64,000 bases of DNA, taken from assembly GCF_003589595.1 (NCBI RefSeq), contig NW_020653900.1:2692013-2756012 (forward strand). The letters are read 5' to 3'. The notes below the pieces were generated by a model. That model was not told the origin of the DNA and ran no database searches. It saw only the letters and a program-made list of their open reading frames with translations. A program made the position numbers and the translations under genes. Below are positions 32,935 to 44,800 of this stretch, piece by piece. The stretch's first letter is position 1, and the number at the start of each line of letters is the position of its first letter. The DNA comes from Hyposmocoma kahamanoa. Its lineage: Eukaryota; Arthropoda; Insecta; Lepidoptera; Cosmopterigidae.

Positions 32935-33070
32935 ATTGGAATTACATGTATGTGCCAAGTTTTATTGAGATCTGTTAACGGAATGCAGTAATGCTCACAT
33001 TACTGCCCGACGGCACTAACAGGCAAGGCTGTACTTCCCTGGACGAACTTTTTCACAAGGACCTTAACTA
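32935..33070. repeat. Family C fragment fused to a family A fragment
   Basis: 32935-32978 (GAATTACATGTATGTGCCAA, then TTTTATTGAGATC) is family C. From about 32981, GGAATGCAGTAATGCTCACA to GGACGAACTTTTTCACAAGG is a minus-strand family A left part. Confidence 0.75.
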
Positions 33071-33254
33071 CTATTATCTAAAATACAGCTTTTTTTAACC
33101 GTTTTTTAAATACGTTACAAAATATGGATTACGTATCGGTCAGTGCTTTCTAATTAGGTACATTCCTCCCTATACGAGTGATATGGTTTTTAACAGCAAT
33201 CGGACTATTATATTTGTTTGTTATAAAGGAGAGAGAAAAGAAGAATAGTAATTG

Positions 33255-33540
33255 TAATTTATTTAAAAAATAAAACCGACCTCCAAAGTTTGTGGAATTA
33301 CGTCTATGTGTCAAGATTTCTTGAAATCGGTTAACGGTTGTCGGAAAGTGGGTGAAATCGAATAAATTGGGTTCATCCTCTAATTTGCCGCCCTTAGAGT
33401 TGGAATATTTTCTTCAAAGTTGAATGGGACAGCTACTGAAGTACCCCATTTCCAACAAAAAAGAATCTTCGAAATTCGGTTCACAAAATGTCGGAGTAAG
33501 TGTGTAACATATACACACAAAAAAACAGTCGAAATGAAAT
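33255..33540 (+). repeat. Family C repeat, full
   Basis: AAAACCGACCTCCAAAGTTT, GTGGAATTACGTCTATGTG, AATTGGGTTCATCCTCTAAT, and AACAGTCGAAATGAAATCC at the right end. Confidence 0.85.
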
Positions 33541-34046
33541 CCTTCTCTTTTATTTGATTAAAAATAAATATATTTTTCTACATTTAAATTATTTACACGT
33601 GTTCCCGTTTAGCAGGCAACAGTCTTTTAAAAATTTGTACCTAAATAGAAAGTCGAAAAATGTGAATTCTAAACGTAACATCTTTTTTTAATGATAATGC
33701 TCGAAAGTCCATTATCATTTCATATCTCTCTGATAGGCACATGACCCCTTATTATACGAGAGAGCTGCTAAGGCAACGACACAATGCGTATTGGAGATAA
33801 GATTATGCAACGTAATACTAATGTCCGACAATTACACGATATACATAATAATACTTACAATGTTTTTCAAATGTGATCTTTGCTTTATCATTATGACTCT
33901 AATATTCGTGTAAGCAAATCTTTTCGTAATAGTGATAACGCATAAAACAATTAATTCGTCCCCTAATGACAGCAACAAACAATGAAGAAAAAAATTAATA
34001 TACATAAGTACCTTAGTACACCATCATTTCATTGGTTTCTGTACAT
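33541..34046. other. Non-coding AT-rich stretch, nothing recognised
   Basis: No gene or shared repeat noticed. Confidence 0.3.
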
Positions 34047-34191
34047 TAATGCTGAGGTCACACAGAGGCGGCCGCGGAACCCTGCCCCCGGCCGGCCGCC
34101 ATGCGTGTCAGGGTTCATAGAAACTCGTACATTACAAAAATTCCCGCGACCGGAACGCTTCCGCGGCCTCCTCTGTATGTCCAGAGCATTA
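34047..34191. mobile_element. GC-rich MITE, about 145 bp
   Basis: The left TGCTGAGGTCACACAGAGG, continuing with CGGCCGCGG, matches the reverse complement of the right end (TGCTCTGGACATACAGAGGA, then GGCCGCGG). TTAA lies at both borders, so a TTAA target duplication is possible but cannot be separated from palindromic ends. The 108-codon + frame over it is fortuitous. Confidence 0.7.
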
Positions 34192-34423
34192 ATATTGGGT
34201 GGTTTCAAACAATTTTGTCTGAGCCAACAAGTAGTGCCACGAATATTTATTATTTATTTTGTATACATTTTATTTTATTTTTATTTTGACATTTTAATAA
34301 TTTATTAAGTGTTTTCTTAATGTACCTATTGTTTTTCTAATGGGTCTAGAATGTTCAATGGTGTTCAAAGCCCCTAAATATAAAAAAATTAAAAAAGTTC
34401 AAAAGCAATCCTACACAATTTTG

Positions 34424-35010
34424 GGGCATTCCATTTTCAAAAAAATTCGAAATTCAAATTCAAAATAATTTATATCACATACGAGTATTGTACATCTACA
34501 TTATATTTCAAAATCAGTTATTACGCCAGAAACCACTCCATTGCAGCCTACATCAGTACAAAGAATTGACTAATTATGTTATAAAAATTGATCTATTTTT
34601 TTGAACCACAAGGTAAACCTTTTAGTGGTCTATCTAAATAAATAAATCACCGAGATAGAGATAACATCTTTAACTACATATTGATACTCGAATTAAAAGA
34701 CTCACCAAAATTTTATATAAATGTTGTACAAGTTCTAGCATATCGCCATTTTAGAGTCCAAGGCACCATTTTGAAAAAATTCGAAATTCATTTAACATTG
34801 ATTTACAAAGCTAGAAACAACTTCATTGCAGTACAAATGGCTGTCTAATGATGTAATAAAAATTGATGTGGTATACCACAAGGTAAAGTGGTCTTTATAG
34901 ATAAACAAATAACCGAAGTAAAGATAATACTTAACTACATATTAAAAGCCCGATTTATATGATCCACTGAAGTTGTTAATATTTTTTTAAGTATGTTATA
35001 AATATCGATG
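34424..35010. repeat. Diverged two-copy tandem repeat, unit about 300 bp
   Basis: Units at about 34424-34735 and 34740-35010 share CATTTTNAAAAAATTCGAAATTCA, CATTGCAG..TACA, TAATAAAAATTGAT, CCACAAGGTAAA, GTGGTCT, and AACTACATATT in the same order. Divergence is considerable. No coding frame. Confidence 0.75.
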
Positions 35011-35149
35011 ATAGTTCTGCTGATGATTATATAGATAAGTTTGTAATTTCATCAGGACCATCTTTAATTGGTGACAATTTGTTTTTAAATTAATTTTACT
35101 TCATTGAATATATTTTTTTGTGAAAATACTGCATTAGTTTGTGGTCATT

Positions 35150-35225
35150 ATGATACAAAGATCCAACAAACACAAAGGCAAGTGGCTTCGATTCGGCTGG
35201 ACTCGAATCAGCTATTTTTTCGCCA
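35150..35225 (-). mobile_element. S3 SINE-like fragment, minus orientation
   Basis: ACAAAGATCCAACAAACACA, GATTCGGCTGGACTCGAATC. It resembles 58720-58800, where CAAAGATTGAACAAACACAA is followed by GGCTGAATTCGAACC. Confidence 0.6.
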
Positions 35226-35514
35226 AAGCGGGGCTATCAGTGCTATACAATATTTAAAATTATAATGATTTATCAATGCGTGCGCATAACTTGACTCCTC
35301 GCTCAGTTTGAGTTGGCGATCGTCTTCGGATTGACGTATATTTGTTTTCTTTTTGTCTTTATTTTGTTAATTTAGTTTGTTTCTCTAAATTGCGTGAGAA
35401 GTGCGTAAGAATATTATTTTACGTGTAAATTATTCATTAGTTAAAAATTGGTAAATATGAATTAGCCTTTGTTTATTTTCATCTGCACATACATTTTGTC
35501 TCACTGTCTTGACT

Positions 35515-35735
35515 TTTTAACCGACGTAAAAATAGGAGGAGGTTCTTAATTGGATTGTATTTATTTTTGTGATTTCAATTATTCTTTTTTTTGTTGGAAA
35601 TTGGGTATCTCAGTGGTGGTCCCATTAAATTCAAAAATATTCCACCACTAAAGGTGGCATAAGAGATGTATCTAGTTTATTGGATTGCATCGATTCGGAT
35701 CGATTGAGATCGGTTTTATTGTTATAAAAAAGTTA
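35515..35735 (-). repeat. Family C repeat, inverted and diverged
   Basis: TTTTTAACCGACGTAAAAAT, GGAGGAGGTTCTTAATTGGA and GTTGGAAATTGGGTATCTCA. It ends with GATCGATTGAGATCGGTTTT. Confidence 0.75.
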
Positions 35736-35834
35736 TAACTATATTATACCCATACCATTTCAACTCTGCTGACTAAACAAAATATGGACGTGGACAAGCT
35801 TCAGCTGTATTCAAGTAGAGTTGTAGAATTGTTG

Positions 35835-36092
35835 GTAGCAGTAGATCTCCTTGTGAAAGGCTCTTCCAGGGAAGTACTGCCACTTTACCTATTTCTGCCG
35901 CCAAGCAGTAATGTTAGCATTACTGTGTTCCGGTTTTGAAGGGTAAGGGCTGGTGAAATTACAGGCACATGGGACTTGTCAACTTATGTATGTCTCAGGG
36001 TGTCGGGTCGCAGTGGCAGTGCCCCTCAGATCTTTGCGATTTAAAGGCCTGAGTGGCACTGTAATTGTCCCGTTATTTGATATTATAAAAAA
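35835..36092 (+). repeat. Family A repeat, nearly full length
   Basis: AGTAGATCTCCTTGTGAAAG, TTCTGCCGCCAAGCAGTAAT, GGTGTCGGGTCGCAGTGG, then a short internal deletion and GATATTATAAAAAAAG. The opposing frames at 35953-36269 fall largely in it and are not genes. Confidence 0.85.
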
Positions 36093-36619
36093 AGAAATCG
36101 ATTTTGAAAATAAAAAAAATATTTCTCTCAATATATTAATAAATAAATATAAAGTAGAATTTAGTATTGTGTGGTGGGAAATAAAACGTGTGTAGCTAAA
36201 AATGGCGGAACACTCTGTAGTGACTCTGTAGTCGCTGCAGCCTGCCATATTCAAAAATATAGAACACACATTTAATTTTTTGCTTTAATGTAACAATCCC
36301 TGCCTTTTTTTGTCTGCTTTTACTTATAAATCTGTCGATAGTATAGTGCATAATTAGAGTACATTGAACATTTTATTTCTTTTTGTGGCGATTCGCTGTA
36401 TTATGCCATGTTACATCGATTTGACGCGGTTTGTAATGACTTGCAGCACTGTAAGTTTATGGTAGAGAGGAACAGAAGTTTATAGGTAACTAAAACTAAC
36501 AATGACCAATTAATTAAAAACAAATTCTTGCCAAAACCGACGTAATGTCTTATAAAAAATCAGAAAGAAAGAATGAGACGGTCACAAACATTAAATATTA
36601 TTTTTTATATTAAAATAAA
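36093..36619. other. Non-coding stretch, nothing recognised
   Basis: GGCGGAACACTCTGTAGTGA and CTGCCATATTC near 36204-36250 are partly symmetrical. Nothing else is seen. Confidence 0.3.
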
Positions 36620-36800
36620 TGCACATTTGACCACCACTTCACCTGACGGAAAGTGACGATGAGGTCGACGATGGGGCAAGCACACGTAAATAATACCTAT
36701 TTACTCCCGCTGTGAAAAGGCTCAAGTTCAGTAAATAAGTTTGCAGGCAAGAAATTCCACTGCAAAGCCGTTCGCCATTTAAACGTGGAAGCGTAAAGCT
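36620..36800 (+). repeat. Family J fragment
   Basis: ACCACCACTTCACCTGACGG, GATGAGGTCGACGATGGGGC, and AAGCCGTTCGCCATTTAAAC align with the 12760 and 38408 copies. Confidence 0.6.
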
Positions 36801-37261
36801 TCGTGCAAAATATTCGCCATTTTTCTTCCATTTTTATTAATCATTTTTGTTCACTAATAGCACTGAAGCTTGTGTTTAATTGATTAAATAGACTATTGTT
36901 ATTTTTTTTGCATTTTTTCTTCTATTGTTATTACACGTGCGTTTATTTCATATTATCCTTGGTTTATTTAATTATTAACAGGCAGTTGATTGAAGTAGAT
37001 ATTGCATATTGTTATTTATATTGTTTTTTTTTATACGAGTTATTTCTGTTTCAACTTGATTTTTTCTTAATTAGTTCCAGTCTCTATGTCGGTACTATGA
37101 GTAGTGCCATAGCTAAGTTGCGCTTGTTGTCATATTACATGACACATGTGGCGTAATGCCGTCGGGACGCTATGATATCAACTATTATTCATACTGTACT
37201 TAAAAATGGTTTGGGGTCACAATTTTTTGCAGTTAAGTGTGTGTTTTATCGGAGGTACGAT
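36801..37261. other. Non-coding T-rich stretch
   Basis: The 86-codon + frame at 36896-37156 is Phe/Tyr/Leu-rich, as expected from T-rich DNA. I do not call it a gene. Confidence 0.3.
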
Positions 37262-37429
37262 ATTGCAAAATATGAATTGTTCTAAGTTTTATCAAATTAC
37301 TGATTGAAAAGAGTTCTATACATTTATTACCGTCTAAAATACGAAACAATTCCTTAACATGTATTTTTTTTGCTCTGTTAACCCCTTTGTTTACATTTAT
37401 AACATCCAATTACGATTGATACTAAGTTT
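37262..37429 (+). repeat. Family I repeat, copy 1
   Basis: TTGCAAAATATGAATTGTTC followed later by TTTTTTTGCTC(T/C)GTTAACC and CCTTTGTTTACATTT. The same order and orientation occur at 46627-46795. Confidence 0.75.
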
Positions 37430-37524
37430 CTCGTGGTGGCGTTCTGATTTATATGTAGTATATAACGCAGCGTCAAAAGTATAACGCAACGCCACGCGCC
37501 GACGCAACGCATCCTGTGGCTCCG

Positions 37525-37990
37525 TTTTTAACCGACTTTAGAAAAGGAGGAGGTTCTCAATTCGACTGTTTGTTTTTTTTGTGTGTATGTTACGCGATAA
37601 CTCCGGTATTTGTGAACCGATTTTCATGATTCTTTTTTTGTTGGAAAGAGGGTACCTCCATAGTGGTCCCATTTCATTTTGAAGAAAATCATCCACCTCT
37701 GAGGGTGGCCGTTCACGCGTGAATATTTATTTTTATAAATAGCGCTTAAATTTGATTATAAGGAGCAATTATTTTAATGGTTGATTTTGCTATTCTTCAA
37801 TTCAAGGCGTTTTTCTCTCTCAATATACTTTGAGTAGTGAGAACCGATTTTTATTATCTCCCGTGTTAAGTCCCGTATAGTGGCGAATTAGGGGATGAAT
37901 CCTGGTTTGCGCACTTTCCGGTAACCGATTTCAATAAAACATGGTAATTATATGTAATTCCACGTACTTTTGAGGTCGGTTTTTTTAGTA
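37525..37990 (-). repeat. Family C repeat, inverted, with an internal insertion
   Basis: The left part (TTTTTAACCGACTTTAGAAA to CTGAGGGTGGC, about 37525-37710) and the right part (GAATTAGGGGATGAATCCTG to TTTTGAGGTCGGTTTTTTTA, about 37883-37990) are the two halves of family C. About 170 bp of unrelated sequence lies between them. Confidence 0.75.
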
Positions 37991-38407
37991 CTTTGTACTG
38001 AGATTATTTGACTGGCAACGCGACGACAACGATTGCCTTTTTCGACTATTGTATTTTTCGAATTATTTCTCGTTTCTAAAAATGCTACTTTTACAATTAG
38101 ATATACATCACTATCATTGAGTTGATTAGTTATTTTTTGTCTTAAAGTTATAATATTTACTTTTTTTCTATGGTGGACTTAGATAAATATTTATTTATTG
38201 AGTTTATAAAAAAGAATCTTTAGAACACTGGTATATACTTTAAATATTTTTAGTTCGTTAAATCGATGATATTGGCTCTGTTTTCACCACCATAAAGTTG
38301 TATTTGCTTTGAAAAATGTTATGTGTTGTTAGGTTTTTTTTTTATTCTAAATCGGTAGTTTTCATCAAAATTCATTTTATAAATTATAATATTTTTTGTA
38401 AATAGGC

Positions 38408-38560
38408 ATTTTACATCCATCTCACCTGTGTGTGAGTGTCGATGTGGTCGACGATATTTAGATGCGGATGCTCCGAACATCTAAATAATGCCTATTCACT
38501 CTCGCCTTGAAAAAGCCCAAGTTATACCGTTTAAGGAACAAGTGTACAGGCAGGGAATTT
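38408..38560 (+). repeat. Family J fragment just upstream of the SLC10 gene
   Basis: TCCATCTCACCTGTGTGTGA, GATGTGGTCGACGATATTTA, TGCCTATTCACTCTCGCCTT. It ends about 85 bp before the acceptor site of the first coding exon, so it lies in a 5' intron or the upstream flank. The 66-codon frame at 38488 comes from it. Confidence 0.65.
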
Positions 38561-38645
38561 TTTCAAATAAACCAAAATTTATAGGTCACGGTCACGTATT
38601 TTTATCAAAATTATATCACCAACACTTCGTTTTTCATCTTTACAG

Positions 38646-38823
38646 AACTAAACGGTCACAATGTGTCCCATTTGGCCGCTGCATCTGATAATCCTGTACA
38701 TTCTGGCATTATGCCCCCTCTGGGTTCTCTGCCAGGAGCTGCCGAAACTCACGGCTAACTTCAAACCTCAGGAGCTGGAAATGGTGATGGAATACGCTGA
38801 GTACGTCAGTGTTTCTGTTAAAG
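38646..38823 (+). CDS. SLC10 gene, coding exon 1 (ATG at 38661)
   Basis: An acceptor-like tract ending CATCTTTACAG at 38645 precedes 15 non-coding bases and the ATG (A at -3). The exon codes MCPIWPLHLIILYILALCPL and continues through KPQELEMVMEYAEYVSVSVK, 54 residues plus one base. The donor is AAG|GTAAGA. It holds the signal peptide and the start of the lumenal domain. A separate 5' untranslated exon is implied but not located. Confidence 0.88.
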
Positions 38824-41800
38824 GTAAGAAAACCGAGATCTTTAAAGTGTTAAGTTCTAGATTTTTTAATTAACTGATGATCATGGGGGAGGGGATCCTG
38901 GTATTTTTGTTATTATTAGTTTTGTACTTCTGAGTCAATGATCAATGAAACGATTATTTATCTAGATATCTTACTGTGGGCGCTTGATGAGGAAGTTCCT
39001 GGGGTCGATTCCTAGTATTACCAATTTGGGAAATTAACTTTTATGAATTGATTCAAGTTTGGGTGTCTGGGTTCTCATAGTACAGGGATTTCTCTACTTT
39101 AAGACCAGTTCACACTAATTGATTGGCCTCGAATTAGGGTTGTCTGGCCTCTTTTTTTTTCGTGTGTCTGGTGGAAAGCGACACGTGTCCCTAACAGTTG
39201 CAGTGCCACTCAGAGCTTTAAATCACAAAGATCTGAGCGGCACTGACATAAGCTGGCAAATCCCATGCACCTGTAATGTACATGTACCTACAAGTAATTG
39301 CAATTACTTGTACACTTACCCTTCGAAACCGGAACGCAGCAATGTTTACATTACTGGTTGGCGGTAGAAATAGGTGAGGTGGCAGTACTACCCTGGACGA
39401 ACTCTTTCACAAGGAGCTCTATTTGTACTAAAAGTATTACTTGCCCATACACTTAGCTTCACACACGCAACGCGGCGTCATACACGAAAATTGTAGATCC
39501 AGAGCCAACCATAAACTTATAAAATATATGCTTGGTATGCCAGGACAATGATATTTAGGAAACACCAAAGGAACTTGACCCTGGGCTACGAGCAATTCTG
39601 CACTACTGACAGGTCATTCTAAAGCCAAGAACATGGCATCACTACCGCTTTGAGTTTAATTTTATCTGCCGTATTTTTATTAGCTTTCTGTTTTTGCACT
39701 AATGTTTTCTTTCTCCAGGGGACGATCTTCGAGTCGGGGATCAGTTTCTACTCGAAGTGGACAGAAGTCACATAGCAGTACCAGAATGGAATTCTAGCTA
39801 TAGTTTAACGGACCAAGAAGCAGCTTCGGGGCAGTTCGACGGAAAGCTAAGGGTGAAGGGCAATTTTTTAGGTAAGTTTTTTTTTATTCATAACAAATAA
39901 TCCATTATTACACCTTCCTATTTACGAAGAGATTCAAGAGAGATTAGAGAATATTACTAAACGGCTCTTGAGTCGAAGCTTCAATTATTGAGTGCCTAGG
40001 GATAGGCATGTCCTTCAGAATTCTAGATATTTTTCAATTGTAAATCTGCTTTTGTTTTAATCTGCGTCGCGGCACAAACTACTTAACGGTGAGCAGTTTC
40101 GCTACTTGTGTCGTTACTTTCTCATTCTGACTCACTCACTGCTGCTTTTTATTTCACTTAAAATTTGGTTTTAAGAAAATTATCCATTGTACTATTTAAC
40201 ATTCAATTAACACACATTACAATGTGTAGTCCCATCTATCCCGAAAGCATGGCAGATGTAACTTTATAATTGTTATACGTGAATAAAATCGTTGAGCGTG
40301 TTCTTTTGATTTTATCTTATATCTTTGTTTTTTATGATATCAAGTGACGAAATTAATAAGTAATGTACATGGTGGTACGCGAAACGCTTACCCATAACAG
40401 TTGCAGTGCCACTCAGAGCTTTAAATCGCAAGGTCTATGGTGCACTGCCATTGCATCCGCAGGGCAATCCCGGTATACAAATAAATCAAAATCTTTACTA
40501 TGTTAGAATATCATAATGTTTTTATTCATAGATTTTCATGTAAAAATATTCCACAAAATTTTAAATCGCATAGATCTGAGAGACACTGCCACTGCCCCTG
40601 TCACCCCGAGACATACTCGTAAGGTATCAAGTCTCATGTGCCTGTAATTTTATAGGCTATGATACTTATGACAGGTTATGTAATTTGATAGGCTATGATA
40701 CTTATGACAGGTTATATTAACTCGAGTCTTTAAGTGAAATAAAGTAAATTTAATATTGTATTCAGTTAATTACCTTATGTATACCATATGTATTCATACT
40801 CGGTAAATAAGCACAACAATAGTCATGAATATGGCCTCAAGCAATGTGAAAGTTGAAAATACCTTTTATCCTTGATGCAGGTTTTTATAATGTAAATAAT
40901 TATATGGATGCGAGATGAACTAATTTAAAATAGCGTCTAGTAATCTGTACTTGACTAATTTTAACACGTAGTATAAGTGATTGTTATATTTAATTTGATT
41001 TTTGACATTACTATTATTTTTATACAGGTGTAGAAATGTAGATTACGTAAGTTTGACATTCACGTGATTATTTTGATTTTATTTTTGACATTATGAATTT
41101 TTACTCTACATGTTTACTCCTACTATATCTATTTTTTACTTTTCTTTCATAACATCAAGTGACGGAACAAACAAGTCGTGCGCCCGATGATAAGCTACAC
41201 GCCTTTCCATAACAGTTACAGTGCCACTCAGAGCTTTAAATCGCATAGATCGCATAGATCTGAGAGACACTGCCACTGCCCCTGTCACCCCGAGACATAA
41301 GTTATCAAGTCTCATGTGCCTGTAATTTCACCAGCACCCTTACCCTTCAAAACTGAAACACGGTAATAATAATAATAATAATAACAATAACGCACACACT
41401 CAATATAGCCCTACCCTTAAACCCTGTGTCGCGGGTGCCATTCTCCCGGCTCGGGAATAGAAACTGGGACCTCTGCGTGGCAGACCCACATGGTAACCGT
41501 TCGGCCACAGAGGCAATTCAGTAATGCTCACATTATTGTTTTGTGGCAGAAATAGGCAAGATGGCAGGACTTTCCTGGACGAACTCTTTCACAATGAGTC
41601 TACTGCTACTTGACTAGTAGAGCGGTGGATCTAATTTCTGTTTTCAATCTTGATAACATATTGAAATTTTAATTATTACCTTGCATTTTATTTTATTTTT
41701 TTATTGTTAATGTAATGGAATTTATCGCTAAAGCGTGAAACACACAGAGAGCGGGTGCGGGTCAGCGCGAGTCGGGTCGGGACCGCGACACGTCTAATTT

Positions 41801-44800
41801 CATGTATTTTATGGACGACATCACACCGCGCGCGGGCACTTGCGCCCGTCCCGCATCCGCCCTCGGTGTGTTGTCGTCCTTATATATAAATACACGGAAT
41901 TAGACCCGACCCGCGCTGACCCGCTCCCGCTCTCTGTGTGTTTGACGCTTAAATAATTGAATTATTATTATAGATTACCGTAACAACCTATGCATCTATT
42001 TCCAGGTAGCACAAATGTGAGAGTAGTGAAACAGCGAGGAACGCAAACGTTCCAGGTCAATGGTAGCTTGCCTGTCACAGTTCTGAGGCCGGAGAGAGTC
42101 ATTGACCGAATCTTCGTGACCTCTGTCGCTTTGTTTGTAAGTACATTCATTTACAACCACTGAGGATCATACTAACAAGGCCTAGGTCAAAACTATTCAG
42201 AATAAAGAAGCCTTTATTCCTCCTTTAAGCCTCAGTTGTTGCTATTTGAAAAGATAATAAAAAACTATTTCATTGATAAATTTAAATGAGTTGAGTATCG
42301 TGAGAAAAATCTTGTTGAAATTATCCCGCGTGCAGCGCGACATAACTGTTACGTAAATTGTAACTCCTCCCGCACCGCGCAACTACCTCAGGTACCGACT
42401 CAATTAAGTAGTGGGCCTGTAAAATGTCAACACTGACAAAAACATTGTTCGTTTGCAGGTATCCCTGATCTTTATAAACTTCGGGTGCGCCATGCACTGG
42501 CCAACCGTGAAAGATGTGCTCAAGCGACCAATCGGACCCTTAATTGGCATGTGCGGACAGTTTCTTTTCATGCCACTGGTGAGTACCGCTATGGGTTGGA
42601 CGCCAGTCGAAGACGAACTATGATGAAAAGCTTTCACTTGACGATTTTTCGATCGGCTGACCAGAATTCTTTACGGGGCGTTAAATCAAAATAGTAGTAA
42701 ACTGCATGTGTACAACAAAAGAAAATAGAAAGAAAAATCTTTTCATCGTACTTGCTCGTAAATGGTAGGCTTGCATAGTGGCTAACTTGACTATAATGAC
42801 CTAAATAAGACCCACGGGCCTATTTTCTTTCAATTACAGACATACCCGGGAAGAAGTTTGTTTTTTAATTTGTAGCATGACATACGTAGGTCGTGTTAAA
42901 GTTCAAGCAAGGAGGTTACTTAAGTTCAAAATAAACATTCGCTTAAAATGTTATCTAAACAGAAATCTGATTACATTTAAGCCACATACTTAAATACTTA
43001 TTATTAAGAATTTTTCATAATTGATTTTAATTATTTTCTATATAAAGATTTACCAAATTTTTTTTTTACAACATTTTAGTTCGAGTTGTATTGTGTATTG
43101 AAGAATTAAAACAAACATAAATAAAAGTCCCGCCATAAAACAATTGTCAACGATTGCATCAACGCGATTAGCTGCAAGCCTTTTAAAATCTAATTATTCT
43201 TGGTTCATAATTAGAATTCTAAAATACAAGCGAACTACAATAAGTAGCGCAGTCGCCAGCTTTCACAAAACGGAAGATGCGGATGAATTTCCTAAAATAC
43301 GTCGTATGTCGTGATGTGAATGACAGAGACAGTGAAACGGAGATACAACCTATTTGATTTTGTAACGTCGTACCTTCGTGAAAAGTCACGGTGATACTAT
43401 TTGACAGCTGATCACTTATTTTTCGTGACGTGACCACCCACCTCTATATCCGACTATCGTATGGAAAAATCGGACGTGTATTGCCAGGTTTAATCACAAA
43501 GATCTAAGGAGTACTGCGCCCGTCACTCTGATACATAAGTTAACAAACTTCATGTGTCTGTAATTTCACCGGTACCCTTACCCTTGAAACGCTCGCAAGC
43601 TCTACTGGTATAAAAAATATTGTACGCTTTTCTAACCATGTGTTTATATGTTGTTGTCCAGATTTCCTTTGGGCTCGGTTATTTAATATTCCCGGACGAC
43701 GGTGAGATGCGCCTGGGCATGTTCTTCACTGGCGTGAGTCCGGGTGGCGGCGCCTCCAACATTTGGACTTTCATTCTGGGAGGCAACTTGAATTTATCAT
43801 TGGCTATGACAAGTATTTCGACGATTGCATCTTTCGGTGAGACCCTTATTTATTAATAAATTTTGTGACCTGAAGCGCCCGTAGAAATAAGTTCGTACAA
43901 CCTAAGGCTATGAATACTATGGGCGGAGGCTAAATAATTACGTAGTACCTTGTATATATATTTAGTAGTAGTAGTAGTCGCTCTGAGACATAGACACCTT
44001 TACCCTTCCGGAACGCAGTAATGCTCACATTACTGCTTGGCGGAATAGGTGAGGTGGCAGTACTTCCCTGGACGCACTCTTTCACAAGGAGCTCTACTGC
44101 TGGTTATTAGCTTTAGCGATACTGACTGCCAACGTCAACACCGAAAACGCAAGCATTTTTTTCATCAAGCTGCAGCAAATTGCCGTTTCTCTGCCACATT
44201 TAATTAATATTATTTGAATTTATTTCCAGCTTTAATGCCAGCCTGGCTTTTCTCTCTCGGACAAGTGGTATTCAGCAATGCGAACATTGTTGTGCCTTAC
44301 GCCCGTATTGCTAGCTTCGTGGCCGGTTTGTTGATCCCTCTAGGGATAGGCCTGGGAATGCAAAGATGGACGCCGAAACTGGCCGCTTTCATGGTCAGGA
44401 TATTGAAGGGATTTTCCACAATATTGTTGCTGTTTATCATTATATTTGCGATTGTGACAAATTTATACATCTTCGAGCTGTTCACTTGGCAGGTTAGTTT
44501 TTTTTATCTTATCGTTTCTATTGTTATATTGATAAAAACGCTATTTAGCAGTTTTGTTTTAAAATAATTTTATTTTGTTCTCAGCTAACTGGCTATTAAG
44601 TCCTAAGTGTTAAAAATTAGTAAGGTCCGCTGGTTCGTGCCGTGGCTTAGTTGGTACTAATACTTCCTGGACGACCTCTTTCACAAGAAGCTCTATTGTT
44701 ACTAACTCCGCTCTTTGCAGAAGGTATTTCTCTGCGATATGGTACAGTGGTACCTCCTGAGGCTTTAGATATGTGTAGGCAGAAAACTCCATCACCAATA

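Noticed and set aside
33982..34308. 108-codon + frame
   Set aside because: It crosses a GC-rich MITE with inverted ends. The second overlapping frame shows that openness comes from base composition.
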